From Apibacter muscae (GTDB lineage: Bacteria > Bacteroidota > Bacteroidia > Flavobacteriales > Weeksellaceae), in assembly GCF_007845635.1 (NCBI RefSeq), contig NZ_SELG01000027.1:47161-111160 (forward strand): a DNA stretch of 64,000 nucleotides, in the 5' to 3' direction. The translations under genes and the position numbers were made by a program. Shown here piece after piece: positions 40,665 through 49,253 of the stretch (the first letter of the stretch is position 1; every line of letters starts with the position of its first letter). The notes under the pieces were generated by a model. That model was not told the DNA's origin. It saw nothing but the letters and a program-made list of their open reading frames with translations, and did not search any database.

Positions 40665-43478
40665 TTAAACTGAAAGCTTCTCTTTTAAGTATTTGCCGGT
40701 ATAAGATTTTTTACATTTTATTATTTCTTCCGGGGTTCCAGTAAAAATAACTTCACCTCCATGGACTCCTGCTTCCGGACCTATATCTACCAAATAATCC
40801 GCGCATTTAATAATATCCGGATGATGTTCAATTACCATTACGCTATGCCCTTTTTCTATAAGTGCATAAAACGATTTTAAAAGTTTATTAATATCATCAA
40901 AATGCAGACCCGTACTTGGTTCATCAAATATAAACAATGTTTTATTGGTAGTATTTCCTTTAATAAGGAAAGAAGCTAATTTTATTCGTTGTGCCTCTCC
41001 ACCCGATAAGGTTCCTGAAGATTGCCCCAGTTGTAGATACCCTAAGCCAACCTCTTCCAATGGTTGTAATTTATTTACAATTTTGGCTTGTTTATGAGTA
41101 TTAAAAAATTGGATGCTTTCTTCTACTGTCATTTCTAAAATATCAGCAATATTTTTACCCTCAAAGGTTACTTCCAATATTTCCTGTTTAAACCTTTTCC
41201 CGTGGCAACTTTCACATTCCAGCTCTATGTCTGCCATAAACTGCATTTCAACTTTTATCCTTCCTTCCCCTTGGCAGGTTTCACACCTCCCGCCTTCTAC
41301 ATTAAATGAAAAATGTTTCGGCTTATAGTCATTTAGTTTACTTAGCTTTTGTTTGGCGAATAAATCACGAATATCATCAAAAGCTTTTACATATGTGGCT
41401 GGATTGGAACGAGAGGATTTGCCGATCGGGTTTTGATCGACCAATTCTAAATGTTCAATCTCTTTCCAATTTCCTTTCAATTCTGAAAAAGCCCCCGGTC
41501 TATCTCCACTAATTCCTAACTTACGCTGGAGCGCTGGAGCTACAATGCCCTTCATCAAAGTACTTTTACCGGAACCACTAACTCCTGTAACCACTGTTAA
41601 ACAATACATGGGAAGCTTAACATCTATTCCCTTTAAATTGTTTTGCCTTGCTCCCGTAATTTCAATATATTCTTTGGTTTTTCTTCGAGTTTTAGGAACT
41701 TCAATTTTCTTTGCTCCGTTTAAATAGTCCGAAGTTAGCGTTTGCTTCTTCATCATTTGTTTATACGTTCCCGCAAAAACGACTTCCCCGCCTAATGTAC
41801 CAGCATTAGGACCAATATCTACTAAATAGTCCGCCGTTTTCATAATATCTTCGTCATGTTCCACAACTACCACGGTATTCCCTAAATCCCGTAGTTTTTT
41901 TAAGACCGATATTAAACGATCGGTATCTCTCCCATGCAAACCTATGCTGGGTTCATCTAAAATATAGATAGAACCTACCAAGCTACTTCCTAAGGACGTT
42001 GCTAAATTAATTCTTTGAGATTCTCCTCCGGACAAGGTATTGGAAGCTCTATTTAAAGTAAGATATCCTAAACCTACATCTAAAAGAAATGATATACGGC
42101 TATTAATTTCAAATAAGAGACGCTTGGCTATTTGTTTTTGATAATCACTTAGCTTTAACTGTTTTATTCTTTCAGAGAGTTGATCCAGCGGTAAGTCTAT
42201 CCAGTCATTGATCGAGGATTCATCTATTTTTACAAAATAGGTTTCGGGTCTTAACCTCTTGCCGTTACAATCCGGGCAGGTGGTTTTCCCTCTATAGCGA
42301 GATAGCATGACCCGGTACTGTATTTTGTACGTATTTTCTTCCAACATTTTAAAAAAATTGTCCAAACAAGGAAATTTTTTAGAGCCGTTTCCTCTCCATA
42401 ACAATTTTTTCTGTTCAGAAGTCAGTTCAAAATATGGCTTATGAATTGGAAATTTTGCTTGTGCTGTCTCTTTAATGAAATGTTCTTTCCATTCACTCAT
42501 CTTTTCTCCCTTCCAGGCAAATACAGCATCTTCGTAAATGGATAAATTTTTATTGGGAATTACTAATTCTTCGTCTATTCCTAAAACTCTACCATAGCCC
42601 TCGCAGGTAGGGCAAGCTCCATAGGGATTATTGAAACTAAAAAAATGGATGGTGGGTTCTAAAAACTGCATCCCGTCTAGCTCAAAAGCATTTGAAAATT
42701 TTTGTGTAACCCCTGTTTCCGTATTTTTTATAAAGCAATCTCCTTTGCCTTCATAAAAAGCAATTTGCACGCTGTCTGCAAATCGTTGAAGTGCTTCTTC
42801 GTTATGTTCTACAGAAAATCTTTCAACCACTAATAGAATATCCACTTCCGGCTCCGGCGTAAACCCAAAACTTTCCAGATCTTCCATAGTTACAACCTTT
42901 CCGCCAATTTCTAATCGTACATAGCCTTGCCCTTTTAATAATTTTAATAGCTCGGAAAAATCTTTTCCTTGTACCTCCAGAGGAGAAAGCAAAAGATATT
43001 TCCCCCCTTCGGGCAAACTTTCTACATAACGAACCACATCGCTTACTTCATCTTTTTTTACTTCCTTGCCGGAGATGGGTGAATAGGTTTTACCTACTCG
43101 GGAGAAAAGTAAGCGCAGATAATCGTAAATTTCTGTAGTTGTTCCTACGGTAGAGCGAGGGTTGTCTGAAATTACTTTTTGCTGAATGGCTATAGCGGGT
43201 GCAAGCCCTACGATATCATCTACCTGAGGTTTTTCTAATTTCCCTAAGAATTGCCGTGCGTAAGAACTTAAACTTTCCACATACCGCCTTTGCCCCTCGG
43301 CATACAGAGTATCAAAAGCCAATGTAGATTTTCCACTTCCGGATACGCCGGTTATTACTGTTAGCTTATTTTTAGGTATGGATACATTTATATTTTTAAG
43401 ATTGTGAAGATGTGCATTTTTTATTAAAATGTCTTCTGAATCTTGATTGGTTTTTAGAGAAGAGGTCTGGGTATTCAA
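40665..43478 (-). CDS. uvrA: Excinuclease ABC subunit A
   Basis: The 937-residue protein carries two ABC ATPase halves. Walker A loops are GVSGSGKSTLAFDTL and GVSGSGKSTLMKGIV, the ABC signatures are LSGGESQRINLA and LSGGEAQRIKLA, and there are CxxC zinc modules (CPTCEGYGR, CPDCNGKR, CETCQGEGRIKVE, CESCHGKR). It recognises bulky DNA damage and loads UvrB. The start is TTG at 43478, as no ATG lies upstream in frame. It is transcribed alone. The 380-bp gap behind its start holds the LysM gene control region. Confidence 0.97.
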   Translation of the reverse strand: MNTQTSSLKTNQDSEDILIKNAHLHNLKNINVSIPKNKLTVITGVSGSGKSTLAFDTLYAEGQRRYVESLSSYARQFLGKLEKPQVDDIVGLAPAIAIQQKVISDNPRSTVGTTTEIYDYLRLLFSRVGKTYSPISGKEVKKDEVSDVVRYVESLPEGGKYLLLSPLEVQGKDFSELLKLLKGQGYVRLEIGGKVVTMEDLESFGFTPEPEVDILLVVERFSVEHNEEALQRFADSVQIAFYEGKGDCFIKNTETGVTQKFSNAFELDGMQFLEPTIHFFSFNNPYGACPTCEGYGRVLGIDEELVIPNKNLSIYEDAVFAWKGEKMSEWKEHFIKETAQAKFPIHKPYFELTSEQKKLLWRGNGSKKFPCLDNFFKMLEENTYKIQYRVMLSRYRGKTTCPDCNGKRLRPETYFVKIDESSINDWIDLPLDQLSERIKQLKLSDYQKQIAKRLLFEINSRISFLLDVGLGYLTLNRASNTLSGGESQRINLATSLGSSLVGSIYILDEPSIGLHGRDTDRLISVLKKLRDLGNTVVVVEHDEDIMKTADYLVDIGPNAGTLGGEVVFAGTYKQMMKKQTLTSDYLNGAKKIEVPKTRRKTKEYIEITGARQNNLKGIDVKLPMYCLTVVTGVSGSGKSTLMKGIVAPALQRKLGISGDRPGAFSELKGNWKEIEHLELVDQNPIGKSSRSNPATYVKAFDDIRDLFAKQKLSKLNDYKPKHFSFNVEGGRCETCQGEGRIKVEMQFMADIELECESCHGKRFKQEILEVTFEGKNIADILEMTVEESIQFFNTHKQAKIVNKLQPLEEVGLGYLQLGQSSGTLSGGEAQRIKLASFLIKGNTTNKTLFIFDEPSTGLHFDDINKLLKSFYALIEKGHSVMVIEHHPDIIKCADYLVDIGPEAGVHGGEVIFTGTPEEIIKCKKSYTGKYLKEKLSV

Positions 43479-43894
43479 ATCTGTATGAATTAATTAACAA
43501 AAATTTTTTACCTGCTTACCAGAAGTAGGATAAGTACAAAAATAAATAATTTAGCGTATACATCCTTTAGTTCATTAGGAATAAAACTAAAATATAAGTC
43601 CTCCCCATATATGGAAAGGACTTATCAGTTTCTATAACAAACAGGTTTTTAATTTCCCTTGCTTATTAAAAGGTAGTTTTAAAAAAAAATTTATACTTGC
43701 TACAAATATATTATAAAAAACTGTGCCAACATTACTACAAACTATATAAAAAAATATTTTTTTAATCTTTCATTCGTCGACTTGCTTAATTTCCGTTCAT
43801 GTCATACGAATAAAATAAAACAAATGTTTATTTAGATACATTCGTATATAATTCATAAATGTTTTATACATTTGCGTTTGTTGATTTTGTTTTT
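43479..43894. promoter_or_regulatory. Divergent control region between uvrA and the LysM gene
   Basis: Two hairpins are visible: ATAAGTCCT/AGGACTTAT at 43594-43625 enclosing CCATATATGG, and a nested pair ATACGAAT...ATTCGTAT at 43804-43847. A TACATTTG box at 43867-43874, matching TAnnTTTG, lies 20 bases before the ATG at 43895 and points to transcription of the LysM gene from there. Confidence 0.5.
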
Positions 43895-45037
43895 ATGTCT
43901 AATTATAAATATAAAGTTCAAAAAGGGGACACTTTACATAAGGTGGCTTTAAAATTCGGAATTTCTTGTGACGAACTCAGGCAATACCATAACCAATATT
44001 GTCCTTTGGAGGATTTACTGCCGGGTACCGACAAATTGCCTCGTCATTTAAAAGAAATACTTCTACCAGAAGGACAACTGACCTATCAAGAAAAGTTAGA
44101 AAAAAGTTTAAATACTAATTTTTCTTTAGGAAAAAACAATTCTTATAAAATTGAAATTGAGAATTCTTTTTTTCTTAAAAATGAGTTGATGTCTGAAAAT
44201 CAAACGATGAATCTCTGGAAAATTTCTGAGGATTTACATGCCCAAAGGGCAGAAATTCTTGTGCAGGAGGTTCAAGTAATAAAATGTAGCAGCCCTTTAA
44301 AAGCTTTAATTGACTTGGTACAGCAAATCAATAAATCTTCGGATCATTTGATGGTTTCTCTTCTAACAGACGGTACGCTGGGAGAAGTATTAAACAAAAA
44401 AGAAATTTTTGAGAAATGGGAAGCTATTAAATTTGAAGAATTAAAGTCGGCAGAATTGCAAGACGATTTTGCTAAAGTTTTAATTGAAGAATACAACCAA
44501 GCCTTTAAACGTATAACTCCTTATATAAAGCAAAATATGCTTTATCAAGTTTTGTTTTGCCCTAAAAAACCTTTGGTTTTTCCGGTCAATAGCCCCCGTG
44601 TTATAAACAAAGAATTTCTAGTGAATTCTTTAATTTTCCCGGAGCTTTTAATTCCCTACACACTTAGCTACACCAGCAAGGAGCAAGCGGAAGAGATTGA
44701 AATTTTACTAACTTCCAAAAGTCCTAGTTCCCACTGGGAGCTTTTTAAGGAAAGATACGAAAAGGCTTATTCCTTAATGCTGGAAGATCCTTTTCTTCCT
44801 CATTTCTCGTTGGAAGGAAAGTATTTTTACGATAAAGACAGTGGAACTTTAAACCGTGCCGTAGTTTATGCTAAGGAGCAGATGAGTAAACAGCTTTTTT
44901 ATACTCTGCAATACAAAATTAACCGTATAGATCAAGAAGAGGGTGAAACTCCCAACGATGCATTTGAACCTCAAGAAGAAATAGTACTTCATGAAAAGAA
45001 AAAATTACCTCCTAGTCCTTTTTTGTTTGATGAGTAG
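43895..45037 (+). CDS. LysM-domain protein of the type VI-like cargo module
   Basis: An N-terminal LysM domain (residues about 4-50: YKVQKGDTLHKVALKFGISCDEL) binds peptidoglycan-like chains. The rest is a helical unknown region of about 320 residues with no signal peptide. The open frame begins at 43859, but the start at 43895 directly follows a TAnnTTTG promoter box and begins with the LysM strand. The gene precedes two ankyrin lipoprotein genes and the DUF4280-lipase gene. LysM proteins often accompany PAAR-like tips in Bacteroidota T6SS clusters, so it may be an adaptor. The role is inferred. Confidence 0.7.
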   Translation: MSNYKYKVQKGDTLHKVALKFGISCDELRQYHNQYCPLEDLLPGTDKLPRHLKEILLPEGQLTYQEKLEKSLNTNFSLGKNNSYKIEIENSFFLKNELMSENQTMNLWKISEDLHAQRAEILVQEVQVIKCSSPLKALIDLVQQINKSSDHLMVSLLTDGTLGEVLNKKEIFEKWEAIKFEELKSAELQDDFAKVLIEEYNQAFKRITPYIKQNMLYQVLFCPKKPLVFPVNSPRVINKEFLVNSLIFPELLIPYTLSYTSKEQAEEIEILLTSKSPSSHWELFKERYEKAYSLMLEDPFLPHFSLEGKYFYDKDSGTLNRAVVYAKEQMSKQLFYTLQYKINRIDQEEGETPNDAFEPQEEIVLHEKKKLPPSPFLFDE

Positions 45038-45938
45038 TTTATTTCTGCTCTCTTGTTTAGACCCGATTAAAAGTAAAAATCGTAAGAAATACACGCCGGA
45101 ATTTTGTTTTGAGGAACCTTTACTGCCTTTGGCAGAAGCGATTTACCAGGGGAATGCCCGTGAGATTGAAAAACTGGTTCATGATAACCAGATAGACCTA
45201 AATACTTGGAGCTCTAAAAGTGGTTTTACCCCTTTATACTATGCCTGTTTACTAGAAGACGTTTCTGTGGTAAAAAAACTTTTGGATTTAGGGGCAGATC
45301 CTAATTTAGTTTCATTTGATATAATTAAAGATAAAAAATATCCTAGAACAGAACTATGCCTTACTTTTGTTGTCGCCCGAGGGAATATGTCTTTGACCCG
45401 ATTATTACTGGAAAAAGGTGCTAATCCAAATAATCCTATAGACATATTGCCTCTTAACTATGCTATGGCTCATAAAAATAGCCAAGAATATATTGACTTG
45501 CTTATGAAATACGGCGCCGATGCTAATTTTTTGGAAGCGGGTAGCATTGATAACGCTGCCCAAATTGCCTTTACTGGTAGACATTTTGAACTAATTAATT
45601 ATTTTTTAGATCAGGGGGCAGATCCTCGATCGGTGAATCGGTTAGGTTATAGTTTAGCTTTATTGGTACAGGAAGAGTTAGAAGAACCCGGAAGAACAAA
45701 GGAAGCTAGAGAAACTTTAGAAAACATTAAAAAACGCTTGGAAAAAGAATACGGCATTCGCTTTCCCGTACAGTTGCAAAGAAGACAAGGAATGATCAAT
45801 GAAATAAATCAATATGAGAAAATCCCTGAATATATACGAAAACTACCTTTAATGGAAAGTAGCAATAAATATATTATACGTGTAAAGGATTCTTTAGCAG
45901 CAGGCAAGACAATTTCAGGCAGACCCTTAGAAAGTTAA
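44991..45938 (+). CDS. Ankyrin-repeat lipoprotein, probable immunity protein 1
   Basis: The 315-residue protein has a lipoprotein signal peptide with FLLSC (Cys22). It is followed by four or five ankyrin repeats (GFTPLYYACLLEDVSVVKKL, NMSLTRLLLEKGANPN, NSQEYIDLLMKYGADANF, HFELINYFLDQGADPRS) and a helical tail. It should sit lipid-anchored in the periplasm. Ankyrin-type immunity proteins protect against T6SS lipases. The gene lies between the LysM gene, overlapping it by 47 bp, and a nearly identical copy. Confidence 0.75.
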   Translation: MKRKNYLLVLFCLMSSLFLLSCLDPIKSKNRKKYTPEFCFEEPLLPLAEAIYQGNAREIEKLVHDNQIDLNTWSSKSGFTPLYYACLLEDVSVVKKLLDLGADPNLVSFDIIKDKKYPRTELCLTFVVARGNMSLTRLLLEKGANPNNPIDILPLNYAMAHKNSQEYIDLLMKYGADANFLEAGSIDNAAQIAFTGRHFELINYFLDQGADPRSVNRLGYSLALLVQEELEEPGRTKEARETLENIKKRLEKEYGIRFPVQLQRRQGMINEINQYEKIPEYIRKLPLMESSNKYIIRVKDSLAAGKTISGRPLES

Positions 45939-46012
45939 AATAAATTCTCTTAATAATAAGATAAAATTTTAATTTTGAGTTCTTGGTTTAGAGAATTTTA
46001 GACTTTTAAAAG

Positions 46013-46954
46013 ATGAAAAGAATAAAAATAATTTTAGTACTACTGATATCTATGGCTTTTTTAACTTCTTGTTTAGACCCGATTAAAAGTAAAAATCGTA
46101 AGAAATACACGCCGGAATTTTGTTTTGAGAAATCTCTGCTGCCTTTGGCAGAAGCGATTTACCAGGGGAAAGCCCGTGAGATTGAAAAACTGGTTCATGA
46201 TAACCAGATAGACCTAAACACTTGGAGCTCTAAAAGTGGTTTTACGCCTTTGTACTATGCCTGTTTAATGGAAGACGTTTCTGTGGTAAAAAAACTTTTG
46301 GAATTGGGGGCAGATCCTAACCTAGTTACTTTAGATGTTAGTGATGGTTCTAAATATCCGAGAAAAATTACTAATATTTCCTTTGTTGTTGCCCGAGGAA
46401 ATATGTCTTTAACCCGGGTATTGCTGGAAAAGGGAGCTAACGCTAATACTCCGATAGGATTACTACCGCTTAATGTAGCTATGGCTCATAAAAATAGCCA
46501 AGAATATATTGACTTGCTTATGAAATACGGGGCCGATGCTAATTTTTTGGAATATGGAAGCATTGATAACGCTGCCCAAATTGCCTTTACTGGTAGACAT
46601 TTTGAACTAATTAATTATTTTTTAGACCAAGGGGCAGATCCTCGCTCGGTGAATCGGTTAGGTTTTAGTTTGGCTTATTATATTCAAGAAGAATTAAAAG
46701 AACCTGGAAGAACAAAGCAAGCCAGAGAAACTTTAGAAAACATTAAAAAACGTTTGGAAAAAGAATACGGCATTCGCTTTCCCGTACAGTTGCAAAGAAG
46801 GCAAGGAATGATTAACGAAATACAAAGATACGAAGAAGTACCTGAAAGTATACGTAATTTGCCTTTAATGAAAGGAGATGAAGAATATAATCAAAAAGAA
46901 GTTCAATACTTAAAAGCAGGTAAAACTATTTTCGGAAAACCCTTAAACGACTAA
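46013..46954 (+). CDS. Ankyrin-repeat lipoprotein, probable immunity protein 2
   Basis: This 313-residue paralogue is nearly identical to the preceding one over long blocks. It has its own lipobox FLTSC (Cys20) and differs mainly at repeat 2 and in the last 40 residues. It ends three bases before the DUF4280-lipase gene, so it is the closest partner of that effector. Blocks of exact DNA identity between the two copies point to a recent duplication or gene conversion. Immunity is inferred from context, not shown. Confidence 0.75.
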   Translation: MKRIKIILVLLISMAFLTSCLDPIKSKNRKKYTPEFCFEKSLLPLAEAIYQGKAREIEKLVHDNQIDLNTWSSKSGFTPLYYACLMEDVSVVKKLLELGADPNLVTLDVSDGSKYPRKITNISFVVARGNMSLTRVLLEKGANANTPIGLLPLNVAMAHKNSQEYIDLLMKYGADANFLEYGSIDNAAQIAFTGRHFELINYFLDQGADPRSVNRLGFSLAYYIQEELKEPGRTKQARETLENIKKRLEKEYGIRFPVQLQRRQGMINEIQRYEEVPESIRNLPLMKGDEEYNQKEVQYLKAGKTIFGKPLND

Positions 46955-46957
46955 GCA

Positions 46958-48394
46958 ATGAGCCAACTGTATGTCCCCCACGGAGCTATAACCACCTGTT
47001 TGGAAGGGAAAAAAAATTCCCAAATAAAGGTAAGCTCCCAAAAAACGGTTTTTATAAACCAAAAGCTAAAAGCCACCGAAGAAGATCGGTTTCAGGATAA
47101 TTTTTACTGCCAAAAAATGGTGGGAGGCACTTCTTCCTTAGTGGGCTGGATAAGCGGAGCCATGGGAGCATTGGGCGGTCCGTTGGGGGCTTTTGTGGGT
47201 TATTATGCCGGTAGGTTTGTGGGTGGTTTTTTGGGAAACCAATTGTCTTCCCAACTTCTCCCCAGTTTGTGTTCCACCCTTTGCCAATCGTCTCAGTGGT
47301 CTTCGGTGCACCCCAAGGTAAAAATTTCCGGTAGACGAGCTTTGTTGGAGAAAGCCACCCTGCAATGCAAAATGGGAGGGGTGGTACATATTGTTTTGCC
47401 CCAAATGCATAAGGCATTGACCCATGCCCGCATGGCTGCCGCTTCCTATGAAGATGTTGACTTTCAAAATCCCGAAGATAATAAGGTTATCGATGGATTT
47501 ACACCCGTAAACGAAGATCGTGCAAAAGACATTTTAGGTAAGGATTGGAAAGATTTATTAAATCAGAATGCTGACAACGGATTTTATGCTGCTTTGTATG
47601 AAGACAGGGAGGGCAATGTGGTCATTGCTTACCGAGGCACGGAACCTTCCAAAACTGCAGATTTAAAAGAAGATTATTTGCAGGCAATGGGTATCCGTTC
47701 CGATCAATACGACGCTGCTGTAGAGCTAGCACAAAAGGTAAAAGATGCAAAAAATTCAGGAGGAATTCTCGGAGAGGTAAGCATTACGGGGCATTCTTTG
47801 GGAGGTGGGCTTGCCACCATAGCCGGAGCAGCTACCGGCTACGAAACCTATACTTACAATGCGGCGGCCGTGCATAATTCTAGCTACCAAAGAAATGGTG
47901 TGGAGAAAAATACGGAACATATACAGGCTTATATAGGTACTCGGGATATTTTAAACACCTTGCAGGACCAAAGGGAAATGGTGCTTTCAGGGGCGGTATT
48001 GGGTGCACCAGCGGTTATGCCTGTCTTGGGCGGTGTAGCGGGCGGGGCTACCGGTACCGTGGTTGGGGGTTCTTTGGGTGCGGTATCTACACTGCCTAGC
48101 TTAAATCCTTCGATCATAGGGAGTGGTACCTTGGTAGGGGCAAATGTGGGGGGAACGACTGGAACGGTTGCCGGCCTCCTTGGAGGGGGATTGCTGGGAA
48201 CTCTTTTGTCTGCTTCTGGAATATGGGGGCTGGCTACGGGAGGAATGCCTCGCCAAGAAGGTGTTCAACGCATTGTAGTTCCCCAAAGCGATAGCGATGC
48301 TATGCACGCCATGGAACCTTTAATTGTCGCTATGGAAAAAATGTTTGCTAAAATGGGGGGCGGTAAACCGGTGAAAGCTCTTCTTAAAAATTAA
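46958..48394 (+). CDS. DUF4280 (PAAR-like) class 3 lipase, probable T6SS effector
   Basis: The first about 150 residues form a DUF4280/PAAR-like domain (MSQLYVPHGAITTCLEGKKN, with Cys-containing core), interrupted by a Gly-rich hydrophobic segment (about 60-95). Residues about 150-340 are a class 3 lipase: AYRGTEP, GHSLGGG with the nucleophile Ser280, and a GTRDILN Asp. The C-terminus has long Gly/Ala-rich hydrophobic repeats that could insert in membranes. DUF4280 tips sit on the Hcp-VgrG spike of Bacteroidota T6SS, so the lipase would be delivered into neighbours. The two ankyrin lipoproteins upstream are the likely immunity genes. Confidence 0.83.
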   Translation: MSQLYVPHGAITTCLEGKKNSQIKVSSQKTVFINQKLKATEEDRFQDNFYCQKMVGGTSSLVGWISGAMGALGGPLGAFVGYYAGRFVGGFLGNQLSSQLLPSLCSTLCQSSQWSSVHPKVKISGRRALLEKATLQCKMGGVVHIVLPQMHKALTHARMAAASYEDVDFQNPEDNKVIDGFTPVNEDRAKDILGKDWKDLLNQNADNGFYAALYEDREGNVVIAYRGTEPSKTADLKEDYLQAMGIRSDQYDAAVELAQKVKDAKNSGGILGEVSITGHSLGGGLATIAGAATGYETYTYNAAAVHNSSYQRNGVEKNTEHIQAYIGTRDILNTLQDQREMVLSGAVLGAPAVMPVLGGVAGGATGTVVGGSLGAVSTLPSLNPSIIGSGTLVGANVGGTTGTVAGLLGGGLLGTLLSASGIWGLATGGMPRQEGVQRIVVPQSDSDAMHAMEPLIVAMEKMFAKMGGGKPVKALLKN

Positions 48395-48395
48395 G

Positions 48396-48416
48396 CCCTT
48401 GGGATTCCCCCAAGGG
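48396..48416 (+). terminator. Short hairpin after the lipase gene
   Basis: An 8-bp stem CCCTTGGG/CCCAAGGG starts two bases after the stop. It lacks a clear T tract, so termination is uncertain. Confidence 0.5.
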
Positions 48417-48926
48417 TAAAATATATAAATACTTACATAAATTCACTAATTGTAATGCCCTTTGTTGATAAAGCTTCTCTTTCTTTACTCTAGCCTATGA
48501 AGCATAAAACGATCTTTTTTCTCTTGTATCCATTTATTATTCCTATAAGAATAAGGAAATTTAAAAAATTAATTTTATTTAATTTTTTTACCTCATCTAA
48601 ACTACAATCAGTTTCTACATAATTTGCATGCATGTTTAATAACCAATTATAAATTTATTTGTATCCTTTTACTATTCGAGCTATTTTATTTAAATAATTA
48701 AATAAAATTCAATTTTTTTAAATATAAGAAAATAAATAATATGAATAATTATACTATAAATATAAAATAACAACTATTAATCAATATTTGTCGATTTCAT
48801 TAAAAATTTAATATTATTAATTTCATTAATTTCGCGTTCATTATTCTCTAAACAGAGGTTCTGTTTAGAGAATAATATTCTCAATTAGAACCTATATTTA
48901 TTTTTTATAATTTACTTGATCTAATC
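48417..48926. other. AT-rich gap before the phosphoglycerol transferase operon, with a 37-bp hairpin
   Basis: No gene is recognised in this 510-bp stretch. At 48841-48877 lies a perfect 17-bp inverted repeat (ATTATTCTCTAAACAGA and complement) with a three-base loop, 50 bp upstream of the small membrane gene at 48927. It could be a terminator, an operator or a mobile-element scar. Confidence 0.5.
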
Positions 48927-49253
48927 ATGATTGAAATAATAATTTTTTTACTTCCTGCTATTTTTGCTACAAGTATATTTGATTTTTTCACTAAACAAAA
49001 AAGTTCTCCTTTCACATTTCTTAAAAAGAGTTTACTATTTATGCTTGCCATCAATCTATTCGTATGGTTATCTATGATCATAGTTTTCGATAGCGACATA
49101 TTACAGGTACAGCTAGATAATTATCATAGTATGTTTTTTAGTTTATCTTATTTAGTCACTACCTTGGTATACGCATTTATTTTATCCTTTTTGTCCTTTA
49201 TTTTTAAAACATATGTTAAAACCTTTTTAGTGTATAAAAAGAATAAAAAATGA
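48927..49253 (+). CDS. Small polytopic membrane protein of the opgB-like operon
   Basis: The 108-residue protein has three hydrophobic segments (IIIFLLPAIFATSIFDFF, SLLFMLAINLFVWLSMIIVF, LVTTLVYAFILSFLSFIF). It overlaps the next gene by four bases (ATGA), so the two are translationally coupled. In proteobacteria such small membrane genes also precede phosphoglycerol transferase genes. Function unknown. Confidence 0.6.
   Translation: MIEIIIFLLPAIFATSIFDFFTKQKSSPFTFLKKSLLFMLAINLFVWLSMIIVFDSDILQVQLDNYHSMFFSLSYLVTTLVYAFILSFLSFIFKTYVKTFLVYKKNKK

Noticed and set aside
47052..47467. Long reverse-strand frames opposite the lipase gene
   Set aside because: They arise from the G+C-rich Gly/Ala codons of the lipase gene and have no protein-like composition.
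48498..48620. A 40-residue open frame starting MKHKTIFFLL in the gap after the lipase gene
   Set aside because: Low-complexity AT-rich sequence without a promoter box or family resemblance; likely chance.
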